Part shown: one piece after another, positions 7,128-14,794 of the stretch | How the letters are laid out: each line of letters opens with the position of its first letter | How positions within the stretch are numbered: position 1 is the stretch's first letter | From: an uncultured Collinsella sp. | GTDB lineage: Bacteria > Actinomycetota > Coriobacteriia > Coriobacteriales > Coriobacteriaceae | Length of the DNA stretch: 64,000 nucleotides | Direction of reading: 5' to 3' | NCBI GenBank assembly: GCA_902492235.1 | Contig: CABUKS010000007.1 | Location: forward strand, 1-64,000 | Notes under the pieces: generated by a model | What the model was told of the DNA's origin: nothing | The model's input: the letters and a program-made list of their open reading frames with translations, nothing else | Databases searched by the model: none | Made by a program: the position numbers and the translations under genes

Positions 7128-9269
7128 GTGGCAAAAAAGCCTCAGCACGCTCAGAACAACCAGCGCAGTCAGCAGGGCAAACAGGGCCAGCAGCAAAAGC
7201 GCGGCGGTAAGGCGCAGGGCTCGCGACCCACGCATGCCTCAGCAGCGCCCTCGCGTCCTTGGCGTCCAGGCCGCGATAAGTTCCTCCCCGTCAGTCGCGC
7301 CGACATGGATGCGCGCGGCTGGGACCAGTGTGACTTTGTCTACATCTGCGGCGACGCCTACGTGGACCATCCCAGCTTTGGCATGGCCATCGTCAGCCGC
7401 GTCCTCGACGCGCACGGCTACAAGGTGGGCATCATCTGCCAGCCCGACTGGACCGACCCCGCCAGCATCACCGTGCTCGGCGAGCCGCGGCTGGGCTTTC
7501 TCGTCAGCGCCGGCAACATGGACTCCATGGTCAACCACTATTCGGTAACCAAGCACCGCCGCCACACCGACGCCTATACCCCCGGTGGCGAGGAGGGGCG
7601 CCGTCCCAATCGCGCCGTCACGGTCTACGGCAACCTCATCCGCCAGACCTTCAAGGATGCCCCCGTCATTATCGGCGGTATCGAGGCAAGCCTGCGTCGC
7701 CTGGCCCACTACGACTACTGGCAGGACAAACTCAAGCGCTCGGTACTGCTCGACTCGGGCGCCGACATCCTCATCTACGGCATGGGCGAGCACGCGATCG
7801 TCGAGATCGCCGACGCGCTCGACGCGGGACTGCCCGTCGATCAGATTACCTATATCAACGGCACCGTCTACCGCACCAGCTCGCTCGACGAGGTCTACGA
7901 CTACGACCTGCTGCCCAGCTGGGATGACCTTGCCGCCGACAAGCTCAACTACGCGCGCAGCTTTAACGTACAGCAGCAGAACATGGACCCCATCACCGGG
8001 CATCGTCTGGTAGAGCCCTACCCCAACAGCGTCTATGTGGTGCAGAACCCACCGTCGGCCACGCTCACCACCGACGAGATGGACGAGGTGGCCGAACTCC
8101 CCTACGCACGCGATTGGCATCCCGATTACGACGCGGCGGGCGGCGTGCCGGCCTTTGCCGAGATCAAGTTTTCGATCAGCTCCAACCGCGGCTGTTTTGG
8201 CGAGTGCTCGTTTTGCGCCCTCACCTTCCACCAGGGTCGCGTACTGCAGATGCGCAGCCACGACTCGATTATGCGCGAGGCCGAGCTGCTCACGCGCGAT
8301 CCCGAGTTTAAGGGCTACATCAACGACGTGGGCGGACCGACGGCAAACTTTAGCCGCCCGGCCTGCGACAAGCAGCTCAAGCACGGCGTGTGCAAGAACA
8401 AGCGCTGCCTGTGGCCGAACGTGTGCAAGAACATGGTGGTCGACGAGAGCGGCTACACGCAGCTGCTACGCGACCTGCGCCAGCTGCCGGGCGTCAAAAA
8501 GGTCTTCGTCCGCAGCGGCATCCGTTTTGACTACACCATGGCCGATACCTCGGACGAGTTTTTGCGCGAGCTGCTGGAGCATCACGTCTCGGGCCAGCTG
8601 CGTGTAGCGCCCGAGCACGTGAGTGACGCGGTACTGTCCGTGATGGGCAAGCCGAGCCGCGCCGCCTACGATGCGTTCTGCCGCAAATTTGAGCGCCTGA
8701 ACCGCGAGTTCGGACTCAAGCAGTACGTGGTGCCGTATCTGATCTCGAGCCACCCCGGCTCGACGATGAAGGAAGCCGTGGACCTTGCCGAGGCCGTGCG
8801 CGACATGGGCTACATGCCCGAGCAGGTGCAGGACTTCTACCCTACGCCGTCCACCATGTCGACCTGCATGTACTACACCGGCGTGGACCCGCGCACCATG
8901 GAGCCGATCTACGTGGCGCGCGACCCGCACGAGAAGGCCATGCAACGCGCGCTCATCCAGTATCGCAAGCCCGAGAACTACAAGCTTGTGCGTGAGGCGC
9001 TGGAAAAGGCCGGCCGCCGAGATCTAATCGGCTACACCAAGCATTGCCTGATCCGTCCCGTACCGCCGCGCCCGGGCGAGACATCTGCCGGCGGTGGACA
9101 TGGCACCGGCAAGAAGGGCGGCAAACCGCATGGCGGCGCTGGCGGGGCCGGCAAGGGGCCTAAGGGCAGCAAGGGGCACAGCGGCATGTCGCGTGCGCAA
9201 AACACCGCCGGGCGCAATCGTGCAGCTCAGGGGCGTCAGGGTGCCAACGGAGGCGGTCGCCGCAACTAG
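7128..9269 (+). CDS. YgiQ family radical SAM protein
   Basis: A 713-residue protein of the YgiQ family, of unknown reaction. An N-terminal domain (about 45-340) precedes the radical SAM cluster motif C356-x3-C360-x2-C363 (CFGECSFC). A second Cys-rich patch (KHGVCKNKRCLWPNVCKN) is characteristic. The last 75 residues are a Gly/Lys-rich low-complexity tail. I chose GTG 7128 because GGGAGGG lies just upstream and the residues before it are poorly conserved in character. Its stop overlaps the stop of the convergent CPBP gene. Confidence 0.93.
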   Translation: MAKKPQHAQNNQRSQQGKQGQQQKRGGKAQGSRPTHASAAPSRPWRPGRDKFLPVSRADMDARGWDQCDFVYICGDAYVDHPSFGMAIVSRVLDAHGYKVGIICQPDWTDPASITVLGEPRLGFLVSAGNMDSMVNHYSVTKHRRHTDAYTPGGEEGRRPNRAVTVYGNLIRQTFKDAPVIIGGIEASLRRLAHYDYWQDKLKRSVLLDSGADILIYGMGEHAIVEIADALDAGLPVDQITYINGTVYRTSSLDEVYDYDLLPSWDDLAADKLNYARSFNVQQQNMDPITGHRLVEPYPNSVYVVQNPPSATLTTDEMDEVAELPYARDWHPDYDAAGGVPAFAEIKFSISSNRGCFGECSFCALTFHQGRVLQMRSHDSIMREAELLTRDPEFKGYINDVGGPTANFSRPACDKQLKHGVCKNKRCLWPNVCKNMVVDESGYTQLLRDLRQLPGVKKVFVRSGIRFDYTMADTSDEFLRELLEHHVSGQLRVAPEHVSDAVLSVMGKPSRAAYDAFCRKFERLNREFGLKQYVVPYLISSHPGSTMKEAVDLAEAVRDMGYMPEQVQDFYPTPSTMSTCMYYTGVDPRTMEPIYVARDPHEKAMQRALIQYRKPENYKLVREALEKAGRRDLIGYTKHCLIRPVPPRPGETSAGGGHGTGKKGGKPHGGAGGAGKGPKGSKGHSGMSRAQNTAGRNRAAQGRQGANGGGRRN

Positions 9270-10177
9270 GGCAGTGGTGCGCTCGCTGCGTCCATCCCAC
9301 ACGCGTGGCGCAGCGAGCGCATTGCCTCAACGAGGACGACGCCGGCGATAGCGACCGTGGCTACCGCGTCAAGCGGCGTGTTCACAAACCATAGCAGGCC
9401 CATGAGGTACGAGCCGGCATTAAAGGCAAAGTGCAGCAGAATCGTGTAGCGGAGCTTTCCGGTGGTCACGAGTACCCAGCCAAAGATGAGGCCGGCGGCC
9501 CCCGCGTAGCAACCCTGCACCCAGTTCATGTGCATAAAACCGAAAATCGCCGCCTGCAGCACGATTGCCGCGGCGACACCCCAGGCACTCGGGGCCGCCC
9601 AGGGCACTATGGCGCCGTCTTGCGGTCGCACGAGACGTCGGCGCTTCCAAAGTGGGCGGCACTGCGGGTTAAACGCTCGGAGCGAAAACTCAAAAATGAT
9701 GCCGCGCACCAGCAGCTCCTCGCAAAACGGAGCGCCGAGCACCGTAGTCAGGACGGCGAGATAGCTGGTGTCGCCCATGCCTGTTTCCTCGACAAGTTCA
9801 CTGTAATCGGCCGCGACCTCGGGCAACAATGACAGTACGGCGTCGGTCACGTAGCCAACGACCACCTGCAGTGCCAAGCCGATCACGATAACGCAGGCAA
9901 TGCGCTTCCACGCGCTACGCACTCCCCCGCCAAGCGGACGCTCACCTTGCCAGCGCGCGATAAACGACCGCGACCACAAATAACGCCACCATAGCAGCGC
10001 CATCAAAAACGACACCGTCTGAGCGACGGCTTGAAACCATTGAATATCGAGGTTGTCGATCGGGAAACCCGTCAGCGCCGACACGATGTCCAGCACGGAG
10101 AACAAAACCATGCTCAGGACAATATCGGCAGCGACGACGCCAAAACAGGCAAGCGCCCAAACCAGCGCATTGAGCAT
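9266..10177 (-). CDS. CPBP family intramembrane glutamic endopeptidase
   Basis: A 303-residue multipass membrane protein. The CPBP (CAAX-protease/bacteriocin-processing, Abi) signature is complete: EELLVRG (EExxxR), FGFMHMNW (FxxxH) and HFAFNAGS (HxxxN). Such proteins cleave within membranes, and some give bacteriocin self-immunity; no bacteriocin genes are nearby. ATG 10177 has AGGAGG 6 nt upstream. It is downstream of the orphan antitoxin, in the position where a toxin would be expected. Confidence 0.9.
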   Translation of the reverse strand: MLNALVWALACFGVVAADIVLSMVLFSVLDIVSALTGFPIDNLDIQWFQAVAQTVSFLMALLWWRYLWSRSFIARWQGERPLGGGVRSAWKRIACVIVIGLALQVVVGYVTDAVLSLLPEVAADYSELVEETGMGDTSYLAVLTTVLGAPFCEELLVRGIIFEFSLRAFNPQCRPLWKRRRLVRPQDGAIVPWAAPSAWGVAAAIVLQAAIFGFMHMNWVQGCYAGAAGLIFGWVLVTTGKLRYTILLHFAFNAGSYLMGLLWFVNTPLDAVATVAIAGVVLVEAMRSLRHACGMDAASAPLP

Positions 10178-10193
10178 GCCGACCTCCTCCCAA

Positions 10194-10248
10194 CGACTAG
10201 TCATTGGGGACGTTCTTCAACGACTAGCTGTTGGGGACAGTCTTTGCC
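10194..10248. repeat. Tandem GGGGAC repeat (family E) overlapping the antitoxin 3' end
   Basis: Two related direct copies begin CGACTAG (10194 and 10221), each with TTGGGGAC and TCTT. A single related copy is at 36254-36290. The last 15 codons of the antitoxin gene are read from this repeat. Confidence 0.7.
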
Positions 10249-10422
10249 AAAGGCCCCGCTGGGCGAAATGTCGAACGGAAAGGTGCCGCAGCGATTGAAG
10301 GCGGCGATGAACATGCGGATGGCGTTGGACGGCGTGGTGCCTACGAGTTGGGTTGCCGCCGCGAAGGCCGCCTTTTCCTCGGGCAAGACCTTCGCGACAA
10401 CCGGGGTCATGTGTTCTGCCAT
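10201..10422 (-). CDS. RelB/DinJ-type ribbon-helix-helix antitoxin, orphan
   Basis: A 73-residue product. The core (about 12-52) has the RelB/DinJ pattern KVLPEEKAAF, GTTPSNAIRMFIAAF and the typical TFPFDI ending. AAGGAAG precedes ATG 10422. No RelE/YafQ-type toxin follows; the next gene is a CPBP protease. The C-terminal 15 residues come from a GGGGAC repeat, so the toxin-binding tail was probably replaced. A perfect palindrome upstream (10537-10565) is probably its autoregulatory operator. Family assignment is good; whether it still regulates anything is open. Confidence 0.78.
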   Translation of the reverse strand: MAEHMTPVVAKVLPEEKAAFAAATQLVGTTPSNAIRMFIAAFNRCGTFPFDISPSGAFGKDCPQQLVVEERPQ

Positions 10423-10536
10423 GGCGCTTCCTTTTTGAAACGACGGTGGTGCGGATAGATGCGGGCCACGCGGCTGGGCGACGGGCTGTGAAGGCAACCC
10501 GATTGGCCCGCATCTGGAGTTTGTTTCTACTGCGTT

Positions 10537-10565
10537 GGTAATACTTAGTAATCCTAAGTATTACC
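10537..10565 (-). promoter_or_regulatory. Palindromic operator of the antitoxin gene
   Basis: GGTAATACTTAG and CTAAGTATTACC are perfect 12-bp arms around 5 nt. The AT-rich palindrome lies about 115 bp upstream of the antitoxin start, the expected place for ribbon-helix-helix autorepression. Confidence 0.6.
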
Positions 10566-10590
10566 CCGCAGATAGAATACCATACCCAAC

Positions 10591-10620
10591 CCTATGGGGA
10601 CGGAGAAAAAACGGATCATT
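10591..10620. repeat. Half copy of the family F palindrome
   Basis: TATGGGGACGGAG, an A-run and CGGATCA match one arm of the full palindrome at 56503-56581. The second arm is absent here. Confidence 0.65.
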
Positions 10621-10638
10621 TTGTTGCTGAGTAAGTAT

Positions 10639-11235
10639 TTAGAGCGTGATGATGTCCGAGATATTGAGGGCCTGAGCGTCGACGGCATCGTGCGTAGCAA
10701 GCAACAGCATGCGGCCGTCGAGCAAGTCGAGCACGACCTCGGCGCATGCGTCGCGCGCAGCGGTATCTAGGCCGGTAAAGGGCTCGTCCAGAATCACTGC
10801 GCCGCCCGGACACAGCAGGGCTCGGGCAATCTCGACGCGACGGCGCTGCCCGCCCGAGAGCTCGGCCACACGAGCATGCACATCGACCCCCGGCACCAGC
10901 AGGCGCAACAGGGCCGCGGCACTCGAGGCGTCCACGCGCGCGTCGGCGCACACCAGCACGTTATCCAAAGCCGAGGCGCCCTCTACCAGGCGCACATCCT
11001 GAAACACCATGGAGCACGGCGCGCACTCCCCCGCCGCCAGCGCAAGCAGCGTCGACTTGCCCACGCCCGAGGTGCCCATCACGCAGGCGCGCCCACCGGC
11101 GGGCACACGAAGCACCAGTCCGTCGAGCGCCGGAGCCCAGGGAGCGCGATCGCCCACGGCGAGCGCAAGCTCCGCAGCAGCCACACCAGCACGCGCTCGC
11201 ATGCCCACGATGCCGCCACGACCAACACGGTCCAC
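10639..11235 (-). CDS. ABC transporter ATP-binding protein (NitT/TauT type)
   Basis: A short 198-residue ATPase. Walker A GTSGVGKST, the signature LSGGQRRRVEIARAL and Walker B AVILDEPFTGLD are intact; the helical region is compact compared with the usual 230-260 residues. It overlaps the permease gene by up to 157 nt, so the true start is uncertain: GTG 11235, ATG 11202 or a GTG near 11184 are all possible and none has a clear ribosome site. It is the last gene of the hydrogenase/ABC operon and would energise the permease encoded just before it. Confidence 0.86.
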   Translation of the reverse strand: MDRVGRGGIVGMRARAGVAAAELALAVGDRAPWAPALDGLVLRVPAGGRACVMGTSGVGKSTLLALAAGECAPCSMVFQDVRLVEGASALDNVLVCADARVDASSAAALLRLLVPGVDVHARVAELSGGQRRRVEIARALLCPGGAVILDEPFTGLDTAARDACAEVVLDLLDGRMLLLATHDAVDAQALNISDIITL

Positions 11236-11921
11236 GCCAGCAGGTCAGCCGTCTCGATGAGCAGCTTCGCCTGATAGATGCGCTCACCCACGGTGCCCAC
11301 CGCCATGCCGATCAGCTCCGCCGCCACGCCGGCCTTCCAGCTCATGCCAATCACGGCGCGGGCGCACGAAAGCACAAACGGCAGGACTTCGCGCCAGGTG
11401 TGGGCACAAAACAGTCGCCAACCCCGCACGCCATGCAGACGAAACATCTGCTCCAGCGGTTTATCCGCTTGCGTCAAGCCCTCGACCAGCGAAAAATACA
11501 CTCCCGGCAGCGCCATCAAAAAGACCGCCGCAATGCTTACGCGCGCCGACCCCAGCCAAATGAGCAGCAGGACCACCACGCAGGCAACCGGCGTCGCCTT
11601 AACAAACGAAAGCGCCGGAGCCACCAAGCGGGCAAACGCCCGCGAGCGCGACGAAATTCCGGCCAGCAAACCACCGCACACCGCGGCAAGCGCCAAACCG
11701 CCTAGAATCCGCACACCCGAGCCCGCCAGAATCGCCCACGTGCCGGCATCGCATACCAGCCGCAGCAACGCCACCACAACAGCACCCGGACCCGGCAAAA
11801 TCAGCGGCTGTGCCACCAGCGCCGCCACGAAGACCCACACGGCAAGCCAAAAGGCGGCAACGGCACCTGCTGCCGCCACCGCCTTCATACGCTCTATCAT
11901 TTGTCGAGCAAACACACGCAC
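11079..11921 (-). CDS. ABC transporter permease (SsuC/TauC type)
   Basis: A 280-residue membrane protein with about six helices and a BPD_transp_1 EAA loop region (EQMFRLHGVRGWRLF). LPGPGAVVVALL near the N terminus is typical of nitrate/sulfonate/thiamine-precursor permeases. It starts with GTG 11921, six nt after a GGAG that overlaps the end of the binding-protein gene. It works with the adjacent lipoprotein and ATPase. The substrate is not revealed by the sequence. Confidence 0.88.
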   Translation of the reverse strand: MRVFARQMIERMKAVAAAGAVAAFWLAVWVFVAALVAQPLILPGPGAVVVALLRLVCDAGTWAILAGSGVRILGGLALAAVCGGLLAGISSRSRAFARLVAPALSFVKATPVACVVVLLLIWLGSARVSIAAVFLMALPGVYFSLVEGLTQADKPLEQMFRLHGVRGWRLFCAHTWREVLPFVLSCARAVIGMSWKAGVAAELIGMAVGTVGERIYQAKLLIETADLLAWTVLVVAASWACERVLVWLLRSLRSPWAIALPGLRRSTDWCFVCPPVGAPA

Positions 11922-11924
11922 GGG

Positions 11925-12980
11925 TTACTCCATGTAGTAGAAATCATCAGCCGGGAGCTTGCCGCCCACGGCGCTCGCGTCCGCATCGGCCAGCACCTTC
12001 AGGTACCCACCGAGCGCGGCCTTCATATCCTTCCCTGTCTGGCAGACAAGCATGCACCCGGGAATCGCCTTCTCGGCGATCTTGGCGTTATCCACGATGC
12101 CCGCATCGACCACGGCCTGCGCCCAGTCCGCCGGCGCCGCGTTCACGGCCTCAACGCTCGCAGCATGGCAGCTCAGGAATTCCGCCACGGCCTCGGGATG
12201 CTCCTCGGCAAAGGCACGGCGCACCACGGTCACACCCGTCAGCAAGCGCGAGCCCGTGTCTCCTGCCAGCTCGTCCCACACATCGGTCAGGCTCACCGGT
12301 GCCGACAGCTTGCCCTCGCTCTTGGCGATGGCCGCCGTCTTGAACGGCTCGGGTAGCACGCCCACGGCAGTCGGGTCGGCAAGCAGAGCCGAGAGCACCT
12401 CGGTAGGCTCGCTCTTAAACACGAGCGTCACCTGACCGGCCAAGCCCGCGCGCTCCAGCAGGTAGTTCATGGCGTACTCCGGCGTGGCGCCCTTGCCCGT
12501 CATATAGACAGTATGGCCCGCCAGATCGCCAAACGAGGCCACACTCGCGTCGCCCGTCACAACGTTCAGCACGCCCAGCGTGTTGATGTCGATGACCTGC
12601 GCCGCGCCCTCGGTCTTGTTGTAGAGCACGCTCGCCACGCTGGCGGGCACTAGGGCGATATCGACATCGCCCTGAATGACCTTGGGCACGATCTCGTCGG
12701 CGGCAGTGTTGATCGCAAAGTCGAACTCATTGTCCGTCTCGCCATCGGCCGCCTGATCCATAAACCGCACCAGACCGATCGACGTCGGCCCCTTGAGCGA
12801 GGCGACATGCACCTCGACCGGCTCTGCGACAGCACCGGCGCCGTCCGTGGCAGCCGAGCCCGCGGCGGACCCCGCCCCCGCAGCTCCGCCGCCACAGCCA
12901 GCCAGTGCGAGCGACAACGCGCCTGCGGCAAGCGCCGAGGCAAACCCCCGGCGCGACAGCTCAACATCAAACGCGCGCAT
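11925..12980 (-). CDS. NMT1/SsuA-like ABC substrate-binding lipoprotein
   Basis: A 351-residue periplasmic-binding-fold protein tethered outside the membrane. The N terminus has a twin-arginine-like SRRGF stretch, a hydrophobic segment and the lipobox LAGC, then a Gly/Ala/Ser linker. The mature part has GPTSIGL and VPASVASVLYNKT segments typical of NitT/TauT-type receptors, which bind nitrate, sulfonates, riboflavin or thiamine precursors. ATG 12980 is chosen with GAGGGG upstream; it lies 3 nt before the hydrogenase stop, so translation is coupled. The hydrogenase neighbour suggests a cofactor-related or redox-related solute, which is inference. Confidence 0.87.
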   Translation of the reverse strand: MRAFDVELSRRGFASALAAGALSLALAGCGGGAAGAGSAAGSAATDGAGAVAEPVEVHVASLKGPTSIGLVRFMDQAADGETDNEFDFAINTAADEIVPKVIQGDVDIALVPASVASVLYNKTEGAAQVIDINTLGVLNVVTGDASVASFGDLAGHTVYMTGKGATPEYAMNYLLERAGLAGQVTLVFKSEPTEVLSALLADPTAVGVLPEPFKTAAIAKSEGKLSAPVSLTDVWDELAGDTGSRLLTGVTVVRRAFAEEHPEAVAEFLSCHAASVEAVNAAPADWAQAVVDAGIVDNAKIAEKAIPGCMLVCQTGKDMKAALGGYLKVLADADASAVGGKLPADDFYYME

Positions 12981-12982
12981 CG

Positions 12983-14794
12983 TTAGCACTTCCCCTCGTT
13001 AGGCATCGACCAGGCGTGATGGTCGGTATGCAGCAGCTCCTCGGCCAGCGGCGAGAGCGGCGCACCCAAGAACTCGCGGTAGCACGCCTGAACATTGGGG
13101 TTCTCGTGCGAGAAGCGAATCTCGGCATTCGCATCCAGGCCCCAGAGCACCTGGCCACGCTCGGCCGCCAGCTCGCAGCCGTCGTGGATGGGCTGACCGC
13201 CGCCACCGACGCAGCCGCCCGGGCACGCCATAACCTCAACGAAGTCATAGCTCACACGGCCGTCGCGAATCGCGTCGAGCAGACGTTCAGCGTTGCCCAG
13301 CCCGTGTGCCACGGCGACGCGCACCTTAGTGCCATCGATATCGGCGACGGCTTCCTTCCAGCCGTCGAGTCCGCGCACGTCGGTAAAGAAATCGGCATCC
13401 GGGTTCTTACCCGTCACCAGGTAATATGCCGAGCGCACAGCAGCTTCCATCACACCGCCCGTGGCGCCAAAGATCACGCCTGCGCCCGTGCCAAAGCCCA
13501 GCGGCGTGTCGAGCGGCTCCTCGACCAGCGTGTCCACGCTCACGTGGCTCGCGCGAATCATGCGCACCATCTCGCGCACCGTCAGCGCAACGTCCACGTC
13601 GGGCGTGCCGTCCTCGCCCACCATGCTCGGCAGCGCACACTCGGCCTTCTTGGCCGTGCACGGCATCACGGACACCACGAACAAGCGCTCGGGCTCAACG
13701 CCCAGCACCTTGGCGTAGTATGTCTTGGCGATGGCGCCGAACATCTGCTGCGGCGACTTGGACGTGGACAGGCTGTCGACAAACTCCGGATAGCGCGCCT
13801 TCACAAAGCGCACCCAACCCGGGCAGCAGCTCGTAAACATGGGCCAGCCGCGGCTGTCGCCCTCACCCTTAGCGGCGGCGCCCAGGCGCTCGAGCAGCTC
13901 GGAGCCCTCCTCCATAATGGTGAGGTCGGCCGAGAAATCGGTATCGAACACGTACTCAAAGCCCACGCGGCGCAGCGCGCAAGCCAGACGCTCGACGGTT
14001 GCCTCCTCGCGCGGAATGCCGAGCTCCTCGCCCCAAGCACTACGCACGGCCGGCGCGATCTGCACCAGCACGATCTTGTCGGGATTAGCGAGCGCGTCAA
14101 ACACGGTCTCGGTATCGTCACGCTCGCGCAGGGCGCCCGTCGGACAATGCGTGATGCACTGACCACACGCGACGCAATCGGTCTTGCCGATCGGCGTGCG
14201 CCCGCGGGTACCCACGGCGGTATGCGTGGCGCGGTTGGTCAGGTCCCAAATCCCTAGGCCCTGCACGCTCTCGCACACCTTGATGCAGCGCATGCATTTA
14301 ATGCACTTGTCGTTATCGCGGATGATGGGGAAATCGAAGTCCCAGCCCTCGCGCGCCAGGTGCTGCTCGTACGGCAGATAGAAGATGCCCAGGTCGTTGG
14401 CGATGGTCTGCAGGTTGCAGTTACCACTGCGCACGCAGCTCGTACAGCGCGAGTCGTGTTGGGACAGTAGCAGCTGCACGTTGGTGCGACGCGCCTCGCG
14501 GGCCTTGGGGCTGTTGGTGTGGACCACCATGCCGTCGAGCACGTAGTTGTTGCAGGCGGCAACCAGCTGGTCGCAGCCCTCAACCTCGACCACGCACACG
14601 CGGCAGCCGCCGATCTCGTTTAGATCGCGCAGGTAGCACAGGGTGGGAATCTGGATACCGACGGACTTGGCCGCGTCCAGGATCGTGGTGTGCTCGGGCA
14701 CCACGACCTCGCAATTATCGATAGTGAGCTTGACCATGTTGTGCGCTCCGTTTTCGCTGTTGTCGCCGACGGTGGTTTTGTTGAGCTCTACCAT
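12983..14794 (-). CDS. [FeFe] hydrogenase, group A (HndD/HydA-like)
   Basis: A 603-residue multidomain enzyme. In order: plant-type [2Fe-2S] domain (23-95; C53, C64, C67, C81), the His-Cys cluster motif HDSRCTSCVRSGNC (113-126), two [4Fe-4S] motifs CIKCMRCIKVC (164-174) and CVACGQCITHC (207-217), and the H-cluster motifs TSCCPGW (321-327), MPCTAKKAE (377-385) and MACPGGC (522-528), ending in the small-subunit domain. It reduces protons or oxidises H2 with electrons from NAD(P)H/ferredoxin partners. ATG 14794 follows GGAGGGAGG and overlaps the preceding gene by 7 nt. No HydE/F/G maturases occur in the window. Confidence 0.94.
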   Translation of the reverse strand: MVELNKTTVGDNSENGAHNMVKLTIDNCEVVVPEHTTILDAAKSVGIQIPTLCYLRDLNEIGGCRVCVVEVEGCDQLVAACNNYVLDGMVVHTNSPKAREARRTNVQLLLSQHDSRCTSCVRSGNCNLQTIANDLGIFYLPYEQHLAREGWDFDFPIIRDNDKCIKCMRCIKVCESVQGLGIWDLTNRATHTAVGTRGRTPIGKTDCVACGQCITHCPTGALRERDDTETVFDALANPDKIVLVQIAPAVRSAWGEELGIPREEATVERLACALRRVGFEYVFDTDFSADLTIMEEGSELLERLGAAAKGEGDSRGWPMFTSCCPGWVRFVKARYPEFVDSLSTSKSPQQMFGAIAKTYYAKVLGVEPERLFVVSVMPCTAKKAECALPSMVGEDGTPDVDVALTVREMVRMIRASHVSVDTLVEEPLDTPLGFGTGAGVIFGATGGVMEAAVRSAYYLVTGKNPDADFFTDVRGLDGWKEAVADIDGTKVRVAVAHGLGNAERLLDAIRDGRVSYDFVEVMACPGGCVGGGGQPIHDGCELAAERGQVLWGLDANAEIRFSHENPNVQACYREFLGAPLSPLAEELLHTDHHAWSMPNEGKC

